A DNA stretch of 64,000 nucleotides, from positions 5,299,001 to 5,363,000 of the forward strand of contig NZ_VIWT01000001.1 of NCBI RefSeq assembly GCF_007829815.1, written 5' to 3'. Every line of letters begins with the position of its first letter. The stretch's first letter is position 1. The position numbers and the translations under genes were made by a program. The notes below the pieces were generated by a model. The model saw nothing but the letters and a program-made list of their open reading frames with translations. It was not told the origin of the DNA and made no database searches. The DNA comes from Kitasatospora viridis. GTDB taxonomy: Bacteria > Actinomycetota > Actinomycetes > Streptomycetales > Streptomycetaceae. Positions 19,148 to 27,584 of the stretch are shown piece by piece.

Positions 19148-20107
19148 ATGTCCGAACCGACCGGTGCCACCCGCAGGCGGGGGCCATTCAAGGTCGGGGA
19201 CCAGGTTCAGCTGACCGACCCCAAGGGCCGTCACTACACGTTCACGCTCGAAGCCGGGAAGAACTACCACACCCACAAGGGTGCTTTCCCGCACGACGAA
19301 CTGATCGGCGCCCCCGAGGGCACCGTCGTTCGCACCACGGGAAACGTGCCCTACCTCGCGCTGCGACCCCTGCTCCCCGACTACGTCCTGTCCATGCCGC
19401 GCGGAGCGGCCGTGATCTACCCCAAGGACGCGGGGCAGATCCTGGCCATGGCCGACATCTTCGCCGGCGCCAGGGTGGTCGAGGCCGGCGTCGGCTCCGG
19501 CGCCCTCTCCACCTACCTGCTGCGCGCCGTCGGCGACACCGGCACGCTCGCCTCCTACGAGCGCCGCCAGGACTTCGCGGACATCGCCCGGGGCAACGTC
19601 GAGCGCTACTTCGGCGGCCCGCACCCGGCCTGGAAGCTCACCGTCGGCGACCTCCAGGACAACCTGGTCGAGACCGACGTGGACCGCGTCATCCTCGACA
19701 TGCTGGCGCCCTGGGAGTGCCTGGACGTGGCCGCCAAGGCCCTCGTCCCCGGCGGCCTGGTCTGCTGCTACGTGGCCACCACCACGCAGATGTCGCGCAC
19801 CGTCGAGGCGCTGCGCGAGCACGGCGCCTACACCGAGCCGCAGGCCTGGGAGACCATGGTCCGCACCTGGCACCTGGAGGGCCTGGCCGTCCGGCCCGAC
19901 CACCGGATGATCGGCCACACCGGCTTCCTGCTCACCGCCCGCCGGATGGCGGACGGCGTCGAGCCCCCGCTGCGCCAGCGCCGCCCCGCCAAGGGCGCCT
20001 ACGGCGAGGACTTCGACAACGACAAGCCGACGCAGCTCAGCCTGGCCGAGCGGGCCGCCGCCCGCGCCGCCGCCAAGGCCGCGACCCCGGTCATCGAGCA
20101 GGACTGA
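19148..20107 (+). CDS. trmI: tRNA (adenine-58-N1)-methyltransferase
   Basis: This 319-residue enzyme methylates A58 in the tRNA T-loop. The N-terminal small beta domain (about 10-75) precedes a Rossmann methyltransferase domain. The AdoMet loop is VVEAGVGSGALSTYLL, the acidic ribose-binding position is in LASYERRQDF, and the catalytic Asp is in RVILDMLAPWECLD. The length and motifs match mycobacterial TrmI (Rv2118c by recall), a tetramer. The last 50 residues are basic and Ala-rich. It follows the site-2 protease and ends at a very strong hairpin, so it is probably expressed separately from the proteasome genes. Confidence 0.95.
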   Translation: MSEPTGATRRRGPFKVGDQVQLTDPKGRHYTFTLEAGKNYHTHKGAFPHDELIGAPEGTVVRTTGNVPYLALRPLLPDYVLSMPRGAAVIYPKDAGQILAMADIFAGARVVEAGVGSGALSTYLLRAVGDTGTLASYERRQDFADIARGNVERYFGGPHPAWKLTVGDLQDNLVETDVDRVILDMLAPWECLDVAAKALVPGGLVCCYVATTTQMSRTVEALREHGAYTEPQAWETMVRTWHLEGLAVRPDHRMIGHTGFLLTARRMADGVEPPLRQRRPAKGAYGEDFDNDKPTQLSLAERAAARAAAKAATPVIEQD

Positions 20108-20122
20108 CCCGGCCGCTGCGCA

Positions 20123-20168
20123 CCGAAGGCCCGTCGCCCACGGATTCCCGTGGGCGACGGGCCTTCGG
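20123..20168 (+). terminator. Strong terminator hairpin after trmI
   Basis: A perfect 21-bp stem begins CCGAAGGCCCGTCGCCCACG and closes an ATTC loop. It begins 15 bases after the trmI stop. Confidence 0.85.
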
Positions 20169-20255
20169 CATGCCGACCCGGGTGCGGACGGGGCACCCCT
20201 GATGTGCGACGATGCTGCCCGAACGCAGACAACCCGGCCGGTGGAGGGGACCTCC

Positions 20256-20873
20256 TTGCCCAACGCAGCGGACGTCACGGACAGCACGGCGCCCCACCCC
20301 GGGCCGCTCACCGGACACCCGCCGGTCCGCACCGGACCCTGGCGCTGGAGCGCGGTCGCGGCCGGCTGCGCCGCCCTGGTGGCCGCCGCGCTGGCCGTCG
20401 CCCCCACCGCGCACCCCGCCGACGCGGCCACGGCCGCCCCGGGCACGCCGCACCCGCTGCCGGCCGCCGCCGCTCCCGACCCCGCCAAGGCCGTCCTGCC
20501 GCTCGACTGCGGGCCGTTCCCCAGCCAGGTCGCGCTCAGCTTCGCCGCCGACCTCGGCGACGGCCGGCCCGCCACCGTCGCCGCCGCGCACTGCCAGGCC
20601 GGCAACGGAACCGCCCCCGACGGCGTCTTCGTCCTCACCGCCGGCCCCGACGGCACCCCCCAGGTGCGGGACACCCTGCTCGACTGGCACGAGGACTACA
20701 CGGTCACCGCCCTGGCGCTGCGCGCCGACGGCACCATCACCGCCCGGGCCAGTGGCTACTCCACCTCCGACGTCCCGCGCTGCTGCCCGGACGTCACCGT
20801 CGACCTCAGCTGGACCCGGCACGGCGACTCGCTGGTCCGCAGCCAGCACAGCCTCCCCGCGGCGACCACCTGA
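20256..20873 (+). CDS. Secreted or membrane-anchored hypothetical protein
   Basis: About 205 residues from a TTG start that has GGAGGGG 6-8 bases upstream; an ATG 18 codons earlier lacks a ribosome site. A hydrophobic segment (AVAAGCAALVAAALAVAPTA, about residues 32-51) is followed by an Ala/Pro-rich stretch, so the rest is outside the membrane. The C-terminal domain has four cysteines (LDCGPF, AHCQAG and the pair CC in DVPRCCPDV) and strand-like repeats. No family is recognised. Position between trmI and the ferredoxin is kept in streptomycetes (recalled, not certain). Function unknown. Confidence 0.75.
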   Translation: MPNAADVTDSTAPHPGPLTGHPPVRTGPWRWSAVAAGCAALVAAALAVAPTAHPADAATAAPGTPHPLPAAAAPDPAKAVLPLDCGPFPSQVALSFAADLGDGRPATVAAAHCQAGNGTAPDGVFVLTAGPDGTPQVRDTLLDWHEDYTVTALALRADGTITARASGYSTSDVPRCCPDVTVDLSWTRHGDSLVRSQHSLPAATT

Positions 20874-20900
20874 CCCGGCGTCGGCCGACGCACCGTCAGG
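20869..20900. terminator. Imperfect 32-base palindrome between convergent genes
   Basis: The outer arms CCTGAC/GTCAGG and the inner arms GCGTCGG/CCGACGC make a hairpin interrupted by three mismatched bases on each side. It includes the TGA stop of the secreted-protein gene. It shares its core and ends with the palindrome at 8606-8637. Confidence 0.65.
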
Positions 20901-20916
20901 TGGCCCACCCCGCAGG

Positions 20917-21219
20917 TCAGTCGGCCTCCGGGCCGAACACCTCGACGCGGTCCGACACCCGGCGCACGTGGATGCACTCGCCCGGGCACTCCTTCGCCGA
21001 GTCCACCACGTCCTGAAGGATCGTCAGCGGAACCGGAACCGCCGCCCCCGGCTCCTGCCGCAATTCGTCGTCCCCGTCCTTCACATAGGCCAGTCCGTCG
21101 ATATCGAGTTCGAAGACCTCGGGCGCGTACTGGACACAGATCCCGTCACCGGTGCACAGGTCCTGATCGATCCACACCTCAAGCGGCTCGGCGGACTCCG
21201 CCCCACTGGTCACTGACAT
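20917..21219 (-). CDS. Small [3Fe-4S]/[4Fe-4S]-type ferredoxin
   Basis: This 100-residue acidic protein has the ferredoxin pattern DQDLCTGDGICVQ (Cys-x5-Cys) and KECPGECIHV (Cys-x3-Cys) near the C-terminus, as in streptomycete single-cluster ferredoxins that feed cytochromes P450. The central segment (VKDGDDELRQEPGAA) is an insertion between the cluster halves. The ATG follows an AGGGAA site. It is transcribed away from arc and shares a divergent intergenic region with it. No P450 or reductase gene is adjacent, so its partner is unknown. Confidence 0.88.
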   Translation of the reverse strand: MSVTSGAESAEPLEVWIDQDLCTGDGICVQYAPEVFELDIDGLAYVKDGDDELRQEPGAAVPVPLTILQDVVDSAKECPGECIHVRRVSDRVEVFGPEAD

Positions 21220-21377
21220 CGGTTCCCTGCCTAGATACGGTCACGATCGGGTATTGACTCGCTCGACCCTACCCCCAGCCCGCTTTCCGGAGGGGCGCGG
21301 TGGGTATCCACCTGCCGAGGGGAAGCACACACGGGTGAAGATCGGACACACCCCTTCCGTCTTTCTTGATCTAGGGG

Positions 21378-21405
21378 TTTACACGACCCCTGGTACAGGT
21401 AGGGT
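21378..21405 (+). promoter_or_regulatory. Promoter of the arc-dop-pup-prcBA operon
   Basis: TTTACA (21378-21383) and TAGGGT (21400-21405) are separated by 16 bases and fit the streptomycete vegetative sigma consensus (TTGAC / TAgrrT). The expected start lies about 30 bases before the arc GTG. The surrounding sequence is clearly less GC-rich than the coding regions. Confidence 0.6.
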
Positions 21406-21441
21406 CTGGAAGCATCCCGCTCCCCGGAGGAGGTGAGGACC

Positions 21442-23208
21442 GTGGCAGCCCACGATGACGACTACAACCGCAGTGCCGGCAAGCCCGCCCGTGGTTCCGA
21501 CGAGGCCGCACAGCTCTCGTACCTGGAGCAGGAGATCGCCGTGCTGCGACGCAAGCTGGCCGACGCACCGCGTTCTTCCAGGATCCTGGAAGACCGGATC
21601 GTCGAGCTCCAGACCAACCTGGCCGGAGTGACCGCCCAGAACGAGCGACTGGCCGCCACCCTGCGCGAGGCCCGCGACCAGATCGTGGCCCTCAAGGAAG
21701 AGGTGGACCGGCTCGCCCAGCCGCCGGCCGGATTCGGCACCTTCCTTGAGGCCAACGAGGACGGCACCGCCGACATCTTCACCGGCGGTCGCAAGCTCCG
21801 CGTCAACGTCAGCCCCGCCATCGACCTGGAGGCGCTCCAGCGCGGCCAGGAAGTGCTGCTCAACGAGGCGCTCAACGTCGTCGACGCCTTCGCCTTCGAG
21901 TCCATCGGCGAACTCGTCACCCTCAAGGAGGTCCTGGAGGACGGCGAGCGCGCCCTGGTCACCGGACACACCGACGAGGAGCGGGTGGTCCGGCTCGCCG
22001 AACCGCTGCGCGGCGTCACCCTGCGCCCCGGCGACTCGCTGCTGCTGGAGTCCCGCTCCGGCTACGTCTACGAGGTCGTGCCCAAGGCCGAGGTCGAGGA
22101 GCTCGTCCTCGAAGAGGTCCCGGACATCGACTACCGGCAGATCGGCGGCCTCGGCGGCCAGATCGAGCAGATCCGCGACGCGGTCGAGCTGCCCTACCTG
22201 CACGCCGACCTCTTCAAGGAGTACGAGCTGCGCCCGCCCAAGGGCGTGCTGCTCTACGGCCCGCCCGGCTGCGGCAAGACGCTGATCGCCAAGGCCGTGG
22301 CCAACTCGCTCGCCAAGAAGGTCGCCGAGGTCACCGGGCGCCCGCAGGGCAAGAGCTACTTCCTCAACATCAAGGGCCCCGAACTGCTCAACAAGTACGT
22401 CGGCGAGACCGAGCGGCAGATCCGCCTGGTCTTCCAGCGGGCGCGCGAGAAGGCCAGCGAGGGCACCCCGGTCATCGTCTTCTTCGACGAGATGGAGTCG
22501 CTCTTCCGCACCCGCGGCTCCGGCGTCAGCTCCGACGTCGAGAACACCATCGTCCCCCAGCTGCTCGCCGAGATCGACGGCGTCGAGGGCCTGGAGAACG
22601 TGATCGTGATCGGCGCCTCCAACCGCGAGGACATGATCGACCCGGCGATCCTGCGGCCCGGCCGCCTGGACGTCAAGATCAAGATCGAGCGCCCGGACGC
22701 CGAGGCCGCCAAGGACATCTTCTCCAAGTACCTGAAGAACTCGCTGCCGTTCCACCCGGACGACCTCAAGGAGCACGACGGCTCGCTGGACGCCACCGTC
22801 GCCGCCATGATCCAGTCCGTGGTCGAGCGGATGTACAGCGAGACCGAGGAGAACCGCTTCCTGGAGGTCACCTACGCCAACGGTGACAAGGAGGTCCTGT
22901 ACTTCAAGGACTTCAACTCCGGCGCCATGATCCAGAACATCGTGGACCGGGCCAAGAAGATGGCGATCAAGGACTTCCTCGACCACGGCCAGCGCGGCCT
23001 GCGCGTCTCCCACCTGCTCGCCGCCTGCGTGGACGAGTTCAAGGAGAACGAGGACCTGCCCAACACCACCAACCCCGACGACTGGGCGCGGATCTCCGGC
23101 AAGAAGGGCGAGCGGATCGTCTTCATCCGCACCCTGGTCACCGGCAAGCAGGGCGCCGAGTCCGGCCGCTCCATCGACACCGTGGCCAACACCGGGCAGT
23201 ACTTGTAA
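21442..23208 (+). CDS. arc: Proteasome-associated AAA ATPase (Arc/Mpa)
   Basis: This 588-residue ring ATPase recruits Pup-tagged proteins and threads them into the 20S proteasome. The N-terminal coiled coil (about 20-75, QLSYLEQEIAVLRRKLA) binds Pup. Two OB folds follow (about 80-225), then the AAA domain with Walker A GPPGCGKT (273-280), Walker B IVFFDEME and arginine-finger region SNREDMIDPAILRPGRLD. The C-terminus GQYL is the motif that docks into the proteasome alpha ring. The GTG at 21442 is spaced correctly from AGGAGG; an upstream GTG three codons earlier is too close. Head gene of the operon. Confidence 0.97.
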   Translation: MAAHDDDYNRSAGKPARGSDEAAQLSYLEQEIAVLRRKLADAPRSSRILEDRIVELQTNLAGVTAQNERLAATLREARDQIVALKEEVDRLAQPPAGFGTFLEANEDGTADIFTGGRKLRVNVSPAIDLEALQRGQEVLLNEALNVVDAFAFESIGELVTLKEVLEDGERALVTGHTDEERVVRLAEPLRGVTLRPGDSLLLESRSGYVYEVVPKAEVEELVLEEVPDIDYRQIGGLGGQIEQIRDAVELPYLHADLFKEYELRPPKGVLLYGPPGCGKTLIAKAVANSLAKKVAEVTGRPQGKSYFLNIKGPELLNKYVGETERQIRLVFQRAREKASEGTPVIVFFDEMESLFRTRGSGVSSDVENTIVPQLLAEIDGVEGLENVIVIGASNREDMIDPAILRPGRLDVKIKIERPDAEAAKDIFSKYLKNSLPFHPDDLKEHDGSLDATVAAMIQSVVERMYSETEENRFLEVTYANGDKEVLYFKDFNSGAMIQNIVDRAKKMAIKDFLDHGQRGLRVSHLLAACVDEFKENEDLPNTTNPDDWARISGKKGERIVFIRTLVTGKQGAESGRSIDTVANTGQYL

Positions 23209-23278
23209 AAGCACTGCCCGTAAGAGCACCGCCTGCAACAGCGCTGCCTGCGACAGCGGCGCCGGAACCACCACCAAG

Positions 23279-23316
23279 ACCGCGGCTGACGGAACCGACG
23301 ATCCGTCAGCCGCGGT
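23279..23316 (+). terminator. Hairpin between arc and dop
   Basis: A 15-bp perfect stem (ACCGCGGCTGACGGA and complement) has an 8-base loop and no T-run. It could attenuate or process the operon mRNA between arc and dop. The preceding 50 bases carry short imperfect repeats of GCNCTGCCTG. Confidence 0.55.
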
Positions 23317-23385
23317 GCACTCCAGGGAGATCGCGGCGCCCCGCCGCCGGCGGGACGGACGGGCAGCACGGGCAAGGAGGGCCGG

Positions 23386-24897
23386 ATGACCGTAAGGCGC
23401 GTGATGGGCATCGAGACCGAGTACGGCATCTCCGTACCCGGACACCCCAACGCCAACGCCATGCTCACCTCGTCCCAGATCGTCAACGCCTACGCGGCGG
23501 CGATGCACCGGGCGCGCCGCGCCCGCTGGGACTTCGAGGAGGAGAACCCGCTGCGCGACGCCCGCGGGTTCGACCTCGCCCGCGAGGTCGCGGACGCCAG
23601 CCAGCTGACCGACGAGGACATCGGACTGGCCAACATCATCCTGACCAACGGCGCCCGCTTCTACGTCGACCACGCCCACCCCGAGTACAGCTCGCCCGAG
23701 GTGACCAACCCGCGCGACGCCGTGCTCTGGGACAAGGCCGGCGAGCGGGTCATGGCGGAGGCGGCCGCCCGCGCCCTGGAACTGCCCAACGGGCAGACCA
23801 TCCACCTGTACAAGAACAACACCGACAACAAGGGCGCCTCCTACGGCACCCACGAGAACTACCTGATGCAGCGGGCCACCCCGTTCGCCGACATCGTCCG
23901 CCACCTCACCCCGTTCTTCGTCTCCCGCCAGGTGGTCACCGGCGCCGGCCGGGTCGGCATCGGCCAGGACGGCTCCGCCCACGGCTTCCAGATCAGCCAG
24001 CGGGCCGACTACTTCGAGGTCGAGGTCGGCCTGGAGACCACGCTCAAGCGCCCGATCATCAACACCCGCGACGAGCCGCACGCCGACGCCGAGAAGTACC
24101 GCCGGCTGCACGTGATCATCGGGGACGCCAACCTCTCCGAGATCTCCACCTACCTCAAGCTCGGCACCACCTCGCTGGTGCTCTCGATGATCGAGGCCGG
24201 CTTCATCGCGGTCGACCTCGCCGTCGACCAGCCGGTGCGCACCCTGCACCGGGTCTCCCACGACCCCGCCCTCAAGCAACTGGTCACGCTGCGCAACGGG
24301 CGCAAGCTCACCGCGGTGCAGCTCCAGATGGAGTACTACGAACTCGCCCGCAAGTTCGTCGAGGACCGCTACGGGCACGACGCCGACGAGCAGACCAAGG
24401 ACGTGCTGGTCCGCTGGGAGGACGTGCTCTCCCGGCTGGAGCGCGACCCGATGAGCCTGTCCAAGCAGCTCGACTGGATCGCCAAGCGCGAACTGCTGGA
24501 GGGCTACCGCCAGCGCGACGGACTGGACTGGGACAACCCCCGGCTGCACCTGGTCGACCTGCAGTACAGCGACGTGCGGGCGGAGAAGGGCCTGTACAAC
24601 CGCCTGGTGGCGCGCGGCCGGTTCGAGCGGCTGGTCACCGAGGAGGACGTGCAGCGGGCCGTGCACCACCCGCCGGAGGACACCAGGGCGTACTTCCGCG
24701 GCCGCTGCCTGGAGCAGTACGCGGAGCACGTCGCGGCCGCCTCCTGGGACTCGGTGATCTTCGACCTGCCCGGGCGCGACTCGCTGCAGCGGGTGCCCAC
24801 CCTGGAGCCGCTGCGCGGCACCCGCAACCACGTGAAGGAACTGCTGGACCGCTGCCGCACCGCGGAGGACCTGGTCCGGGTGCTCAGCGGCGGGTGA
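23386..24897 (+). CDS. dop: Pup deamidase/depupylase
   Basis: This 503-residue carboxylate-amine ligase-fold enzyme deamidates the C-terminal Gln of Pup and removes Pup from substrates. The N-terminus VMGIETEYGIS carries the Mg/ATP-binding acidic residues. The catalytic Asp is D95 in FYVDHAHPEYSSPEV. LYKNNTDNKGASYGTHENYL and RPIINTRDEPHAD are shared with PafA. The region around residues 40-80 (about MHRARRARWDFEEENP) corresponds to the Dop-specific loop absent from PafA. The Pup encoded downstream ends in Gln, so Dop is required before ligation. The ATG follows AAGGAGG. Confidence 0.97.
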   Translation: MTVRRVMGIETEYGISVPGHPNANAMLTSSQIVNAYAAAMHRARRARWDFEEENPLRDARGFDLAREVADASQLTDEDIGLANIILTNGARFYVDHAHPEYSSPEVTNPRDAVLWDKAGERVMAEAAARALELPNGQTIHLYKNNTDNKGASYGTHENYLMQRATPFADIVRHLTPFFVSRQVVTGAGRVGIGQDGSAHGFQISQRADYFEVEVGLETTLKRPIINTRDEPHADAEKYRRLHVIIGDANLSEISTYLKLGTTSLVLSMIEAGFIAVDLAVDQPVRTLHRVSHDPALKQLVTLRNGRKLTAVQLQMEYYELARKFVEDRYGHDADEQTKDVLVRWEDVLSRLERDPMSLSKQLDWIAKRELLEGYRQRDGLDWDNPRLHLVDLQYSDVRAEKGLYNRLVARGRFERLVTEEDVQRAVHHPPEDTRAYFRGRCLEQYAEHVAAASWDSVIFDLPGRDSLQRVPTLEPLRGTRNHVKELLDRCRTAEDLVRVLSGG

Positions 24898-25002
24898 GTG
24901 ATCCACTACGGTGAGTGAAAGGCCCGCTGACGGGGAATCATCCCGGTGCGAGTCGAACGTTCCACAAGTAGTACCGACCGACGATGCAGAGGGGTGAGGG
25001 GC

Positions 25003-25221
25003 ATGGCTACCAAGGACACCGACGGCGGTCAGCAGCGCGCCAACCGCGCCACCGAGGAGACCGAGGAGCAGGCGGCGGAGGAAACCCAGTCCGCCGAGCT
25101 CAAGGAGCGCCAGGAGAAGCTCAGCGACGACGTCGACGCGGTGCTCGACGAGATCGACGAGGTCCTCGAGTCGAATGCCGAGGATTTCGTGAGGGGCTTT
25201 GTTCAGAAAGGTGGGCAATAG
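25003..25221 (+). CDS. pup: Prokaryotic ubiquitin-like protein Pup
   Basis: This 72-residue, highly acidic, intrinsically disordered protein ends in GGQ. The C-terminal half (ELKERQEKLSDDVDAVLDEI, then DEVLESNAEDFVRGFVQKGG) is the part that forms a helix against the Arc coiled coil. After deamidation the terminal Glu is linked to substrate lysines by PafA. It contains several lysines of its own (KDTD, LKER, EKLS, VQKGG). It lies between dop and the endonuclease VII-like gene, which begins 6 bases after its stop. Confidence 0.97.
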   Translation: MATKDTDGGQQRANRATEETEEQAAEETQSAELKERQEKLSDDVDAVLDEIDEVLESNAEDFVRGFVQKGGQ

Positions 25222-25227
25222 TCCTTA

Positions 25228-25908
25228 ATGTCCGAATTTGAAAGTCGAGCCTGGTGCAGTAGGTGCCAGCAATGGCTCGAATGTGAGTCGTTCGCACGCA
25301 ATAAGTCCATGAAGAACGGTCTTCAGGCTTATTGCCGCGCGTGTTCGGCTCAGTACTACGACGCGCGGCAGCGGGCGAAGGGGAAAGTCCCGAGGCCGCG
25401 CGTTGAAGTGCCCGAAGGGCACAAGCGGTGCGCGAAGTGCGAACAGATCAAGCCGCATTCCGAGTGGGACCGGAACTCCAGTCAGGTCAGCGGGCTCGCG
25501 GCCTACTGCAAGAGTTGTACTGCCGCACGGAATCGAGAGAGTTATTTCCGCCGAAAGTACGGCCTCTCCGAGGCCGACCTCCAGGCCATGCTCGAAGCCC
25601 AGGCCGGCACTTGCCCGATCTGTCTGGACAAACCGGCAGAGCATGTGGATCACGACCACGAAACGGGTAGGGTCCGTGGCATCCTCTGCTTCGCTTGCAA
25701 CGCGGCGCTGGGACAGATGCGGGACCGGCCCGACAACCTGCGGCGGGCTGCCGACTACCTGGAAGGAATCGTGTGGAAGCCAACACTCGTGGCACCGGGC
25801 GTCTACCGGCGGCCTTCCTCACCCCCGGATCCTCGTCGTTCATCGACTTCCTGGCCGAGCAGTCGCCCGATCTGCTCCCGGGGCGCCGTGCGCTTCCGGC
25901 TGGGCTGA
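25228..25908 (+). CDS. Endonuclease VII-like HNH protein with three zinc modules, overlapping prcB
   Basis: This 226-residue frame carries three consecutive Cys-rich modules. Module 1 has Cys10/13 and Cys36/39, module 2 has Cys68/71 and Cys94/97, and both share the pattern CxxC...F/W-x-R-N-x(S)...GLxAYCxxC, so they are duplicates. Module 3 (129-162) is the recombination endonuclease VII/HNH fold: CPICL, HVDHDHETGRVRGILC and CNAALG. Those residues would bind a metal and cut DNA. The nuclease fold is complete by about residue 180; the last 45 codons overlap the PrcB propeptide in another frame. Codon use is visibly less GC-rich than in neighbours. The ribosome site is weak, so coupling to pup is likely. 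Confidence 0.88.
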   Translation: MSEFESRAWCSRCQQWLECESFARNKSMKNGLQAYCRACSAQYYDARQRAKGKVPRPRVEVPEGHKRCAKCEQIKPHSEWDRNSSQVSGLAAYCKSCTAARNRESYFRRKYGLSEADLQAMLEAQAGTCPICLDKPAEHVDHDHETGRVRGILCFACNAALGQMRDRPDNLRRAADYLEGIVWKPTLVAPGVYRRPSSPPDPRRSSTSWPSSRPICSRGAVRFRLG

Positions 25909-26615
25909 CCGTCGAGGCGCCGCACGGCACCACCATCGTGGCCGCGGTCTTCGCGGGCGGAGTGGTGCTCGCCGGTGACCGGCGGGCCACCATGGGCAAC
26001 GTGATCGCCCAGCGCGACATCGAGAAGGTGTTCCCGGCCGACGAGTACAGCGCGGTCGGCATCGCCGGCACCGCCGGCCTCGCGGTCGAGATGGTCCGGC
26101 TGTTCCAGCTGGAGCTGGAGCACTACGAGAAGATCGAGGGCACCACCCTCTCGCTGGAGGGCAAGGCCAACCGGCTGACCACCATGATCCGCGGCAACCT
26201 CGGCATGGCGATGCAGGGGCTGGCGGTGGTGCCGATGTTCGCCGGCTACGACCTGGACCTCGGCCGCGGCCGGATCTTCACCTACGACGTCACCGGCGGC
26301 CGCTCCGAGGAGCGCAGCTTCGCGGCCACCGGCTCCGGCTCGGTCTTCGCCCGCGGCTCGATGAAGAAGCTCTACCGCCCGGACCTGACGGCCGATCAGG
26401 CCGCCACCCTGGTGGTGCAGGCGCTCTACGACGCCGCCGACGACGACTCGGCGACCGGTGGCCCGGACCTGGCGCGCAGGATCTTCCCGATCGTCGGGCT
26501 GATCACCGAGGAGGGCTTCCACCGGCTCTCCGAGGAGGAGGTCACCCGGATCGCGGTCTCGGTCACCGACGGCCGGCGCAACCAGCCCGACGGCCCGCAG
26601 GCCCCCCTCCTCTAA
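25773..26615 (+). CDS. prcB: 20S proteasome beta subunit
   Basis: This 280-residue subunit forms the proteolytic beta rings. The N-terminus (VEANTRGTGRLPAAFLTPGS) matches known streptomycete PrcB propeptides. Autocleavage at Gly52-Thr53 (APHG/TTIVA) would expose the catalytic Thr. Further active-site features are the Asp in VLAGDRRATMGN and the Lys in IEKVFPADEYS. The GTG at 25773 follows GGAAGGA. Propeptide codons 1-45 lie inside the 3' end of the endonuclease gene, in a different frame; the mature enzyme does not overlap. It pairs with PrcA, encoded 69 bases downstream. Confidence 0.96.
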   Translation: MEANTRGTGRLPAAFLTPGSSSFIDFLAEQSPDLLPGRRALPAGLTVEAPHGTTIVAAVFAGGVVLAGDRRATMGNVIAQRDIEKVFPADEYSAVGIAGTAGLAVEMVRLFQLELEHYEKIEGTTLSLEGKANRLTTMIRGNLGMAMQGLAVVPMFAGYDLDLGRGRIFTYDVTGGRSEERSFAATGSGSVFARGSMKKLYRPDLTADQAATLVVQALYDAADDDSATGGPDLARRIFPIVGLITEEGFHRLSEEEVTRIAVSVTDGRRNQPDGPQAPLL

Positions 26616-26632
26616 GTCCGCCAGCCAGCCCT

Positions 26633-26653
26633 CCCGGCCCCCGAGGGGCCGGG
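26633..26653 (+). terminator. Short hairpin between prcB and prcA
   Basis: A 9-bp stem (CCCGGCCCC with GGGGCCGGG) closes a 3-base loop in the 69-base gap. It may set the mRNA ratio of beta to alpha subunits rather than end transcription. Confidence 0.4.
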
Positions 26654-26684
26654 GGCGCCCTATCTCCAGAAGGGACGACCGCCG

Positions 26685-27467
26685 GTGTCCACACCGTTCT
26701 ACGTCTCGCCCCAGCAGGCCATGGCGGACCGCGCGGAGTACGCCCGCAAGGGCATCGCGCGCGGCCGCAGCGTGGTCGTGCTCACCTACGCCGACGGCAT
26801 CGCCTTCGTGGCCGAGAACACCTCGCGGGCGCTGCACAAGGTGTCCGAGATCTACGACAAGATCGCCTTCGCGGCGGTCGGCCGGTACAACGAGTTCGAG
26901 AACCTGCGGATCGGCGGGGTGCGCTACGCCGACCTGCGCGGCTACTCCTACGACCGGGCCGACGTGACCGCCCGGGGCCTGGCCAACGTGTACGCCCAGA
27001 CGCTGGGCACCATCTTCTCCTCGGTCGGCGAGAAGCCGTACGAGGTCGAGCTCATCGTCGCCGAGGTGGGCCGGTCGGCCGAGGACGACCAGATCTACCG
27101 GCTGACCCCGGACGGCTCGGTGGTGGACGAGAAGAACTCGGTCGTGGTCGGCGGCAACGCGGACTCGATCGGGACCTACCTGAGCCAGCGGCACCGGGTG
27201 GGGATGAGCCTGGCCGAGGCGCTGAAGGTGGCCGTCGAGTCGCTGGCCCGGGACCCGAACGGCGGCACGCCGCGGACCCTCACGCCGGACCAGCTGGAGG
27301 TCGCGGTGCTGGACCGGGCGCGCCCGCAGCAGCGCAAGTTCAAGCGGATCCTGGGTGCGCAGCTGGGCCGGCTGCTGGACGGCGAGGAGGAGGCCGCGGA
27401 GGACTCCGACGGCGCCGAGGGCGCTGCGGGCGCTGCGGGCCCGGAGGAGACCGCCGGGGAGGCCTGA
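26685..27467 (+). CDS. prcA: 20S proteasome alpha subunit
   Basis: This 260-residue subunit forms the outer rings and gates entry. The N-terminus PFYVSPQQAMADRAEYARKG is the alpha-specific H0 helix region. The core strands RSVVVLTYADGIAFVAENTS and KIAFAAVGRYNEFENLR follow, and there is no catalytic Thr. The C-terminus past residue 225 is an acidic Glu/Ala/Gly-rich tail (GEEEAAEDSDGAEG), as in other actinobacteria. The GTG start has AGAAGGGA upstream. Arc docks its C-terminal GQYL between these subunits. It ends the arc-to-prcA operon before a strong hairpin. Confidence 0.96.
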   Translation: MSTPFYVSPQQAMADRAEYARKGIARGRSVVVLTYADGIAFVAENTSRALHKVSEIYDKIAFAAVGRYNEFENLRIGGVRYADLRGYSYDRADVTARGLANVYAQTLGTIFSSVGEKPYEVELIVAEVGRSAEDDQIYRLTPDGSVVDEKNSVVVGGNADSIGTYLSQRHRVGMSLAEALKVAVESLARDPNGGTPRTLTPDQLEVAVLDRARPQQRKFKRILGAQLGRLLDGEEEAAEDSDGAEGAAGAAGPEETAGEA

Positions 27468-27483
27468 GGCCCCGTCAGGGCCG

Positions 27484-27511
27484 GGGGTGCGGCGCGCTGG
27501 CGCCGCACCCC
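27484..27511 (+). terminator. Terminator hairpin after prcA
   Basis: A perfect 12-bp stem (GGGGTGCGGCGC and complement) closes a GCTG tetraloop. It lies 16 bases past the prcA stop, separating the proteasome operon from pafA. Confidence 0.75.
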
Positions 27512-27584
27512 GCAGCCGTGTCCGCGTCACCGTGCTTTATCCGGCGGGTTGCTTTCCGTCATCCGATTGAGCCGCCGAAAACGG

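Noticed and set aside
24953..24962. TCGAACGTTC upstream of pup as a LexA (SOS) box
   Set aside because: The actinobacterial LexA box needs a four-base spacer between GAAC and GTTC; here the halves abut.
21379..25218. A 1279-codon open frame antisense to arc, dop and pup
   Set aside because: It runs across three well-defined genes and their gaps, with composition typical of a reverse-complement shadow; no ribosome site or domain.
25773..25908. Frameshift or pseudogene at the end of the nuclease gene
   Set aside because: The HNH fold is complete before the overlap and PrcB starts with its own ribosome site and a conserved propeptide, so two overlapping genes explain the data better.
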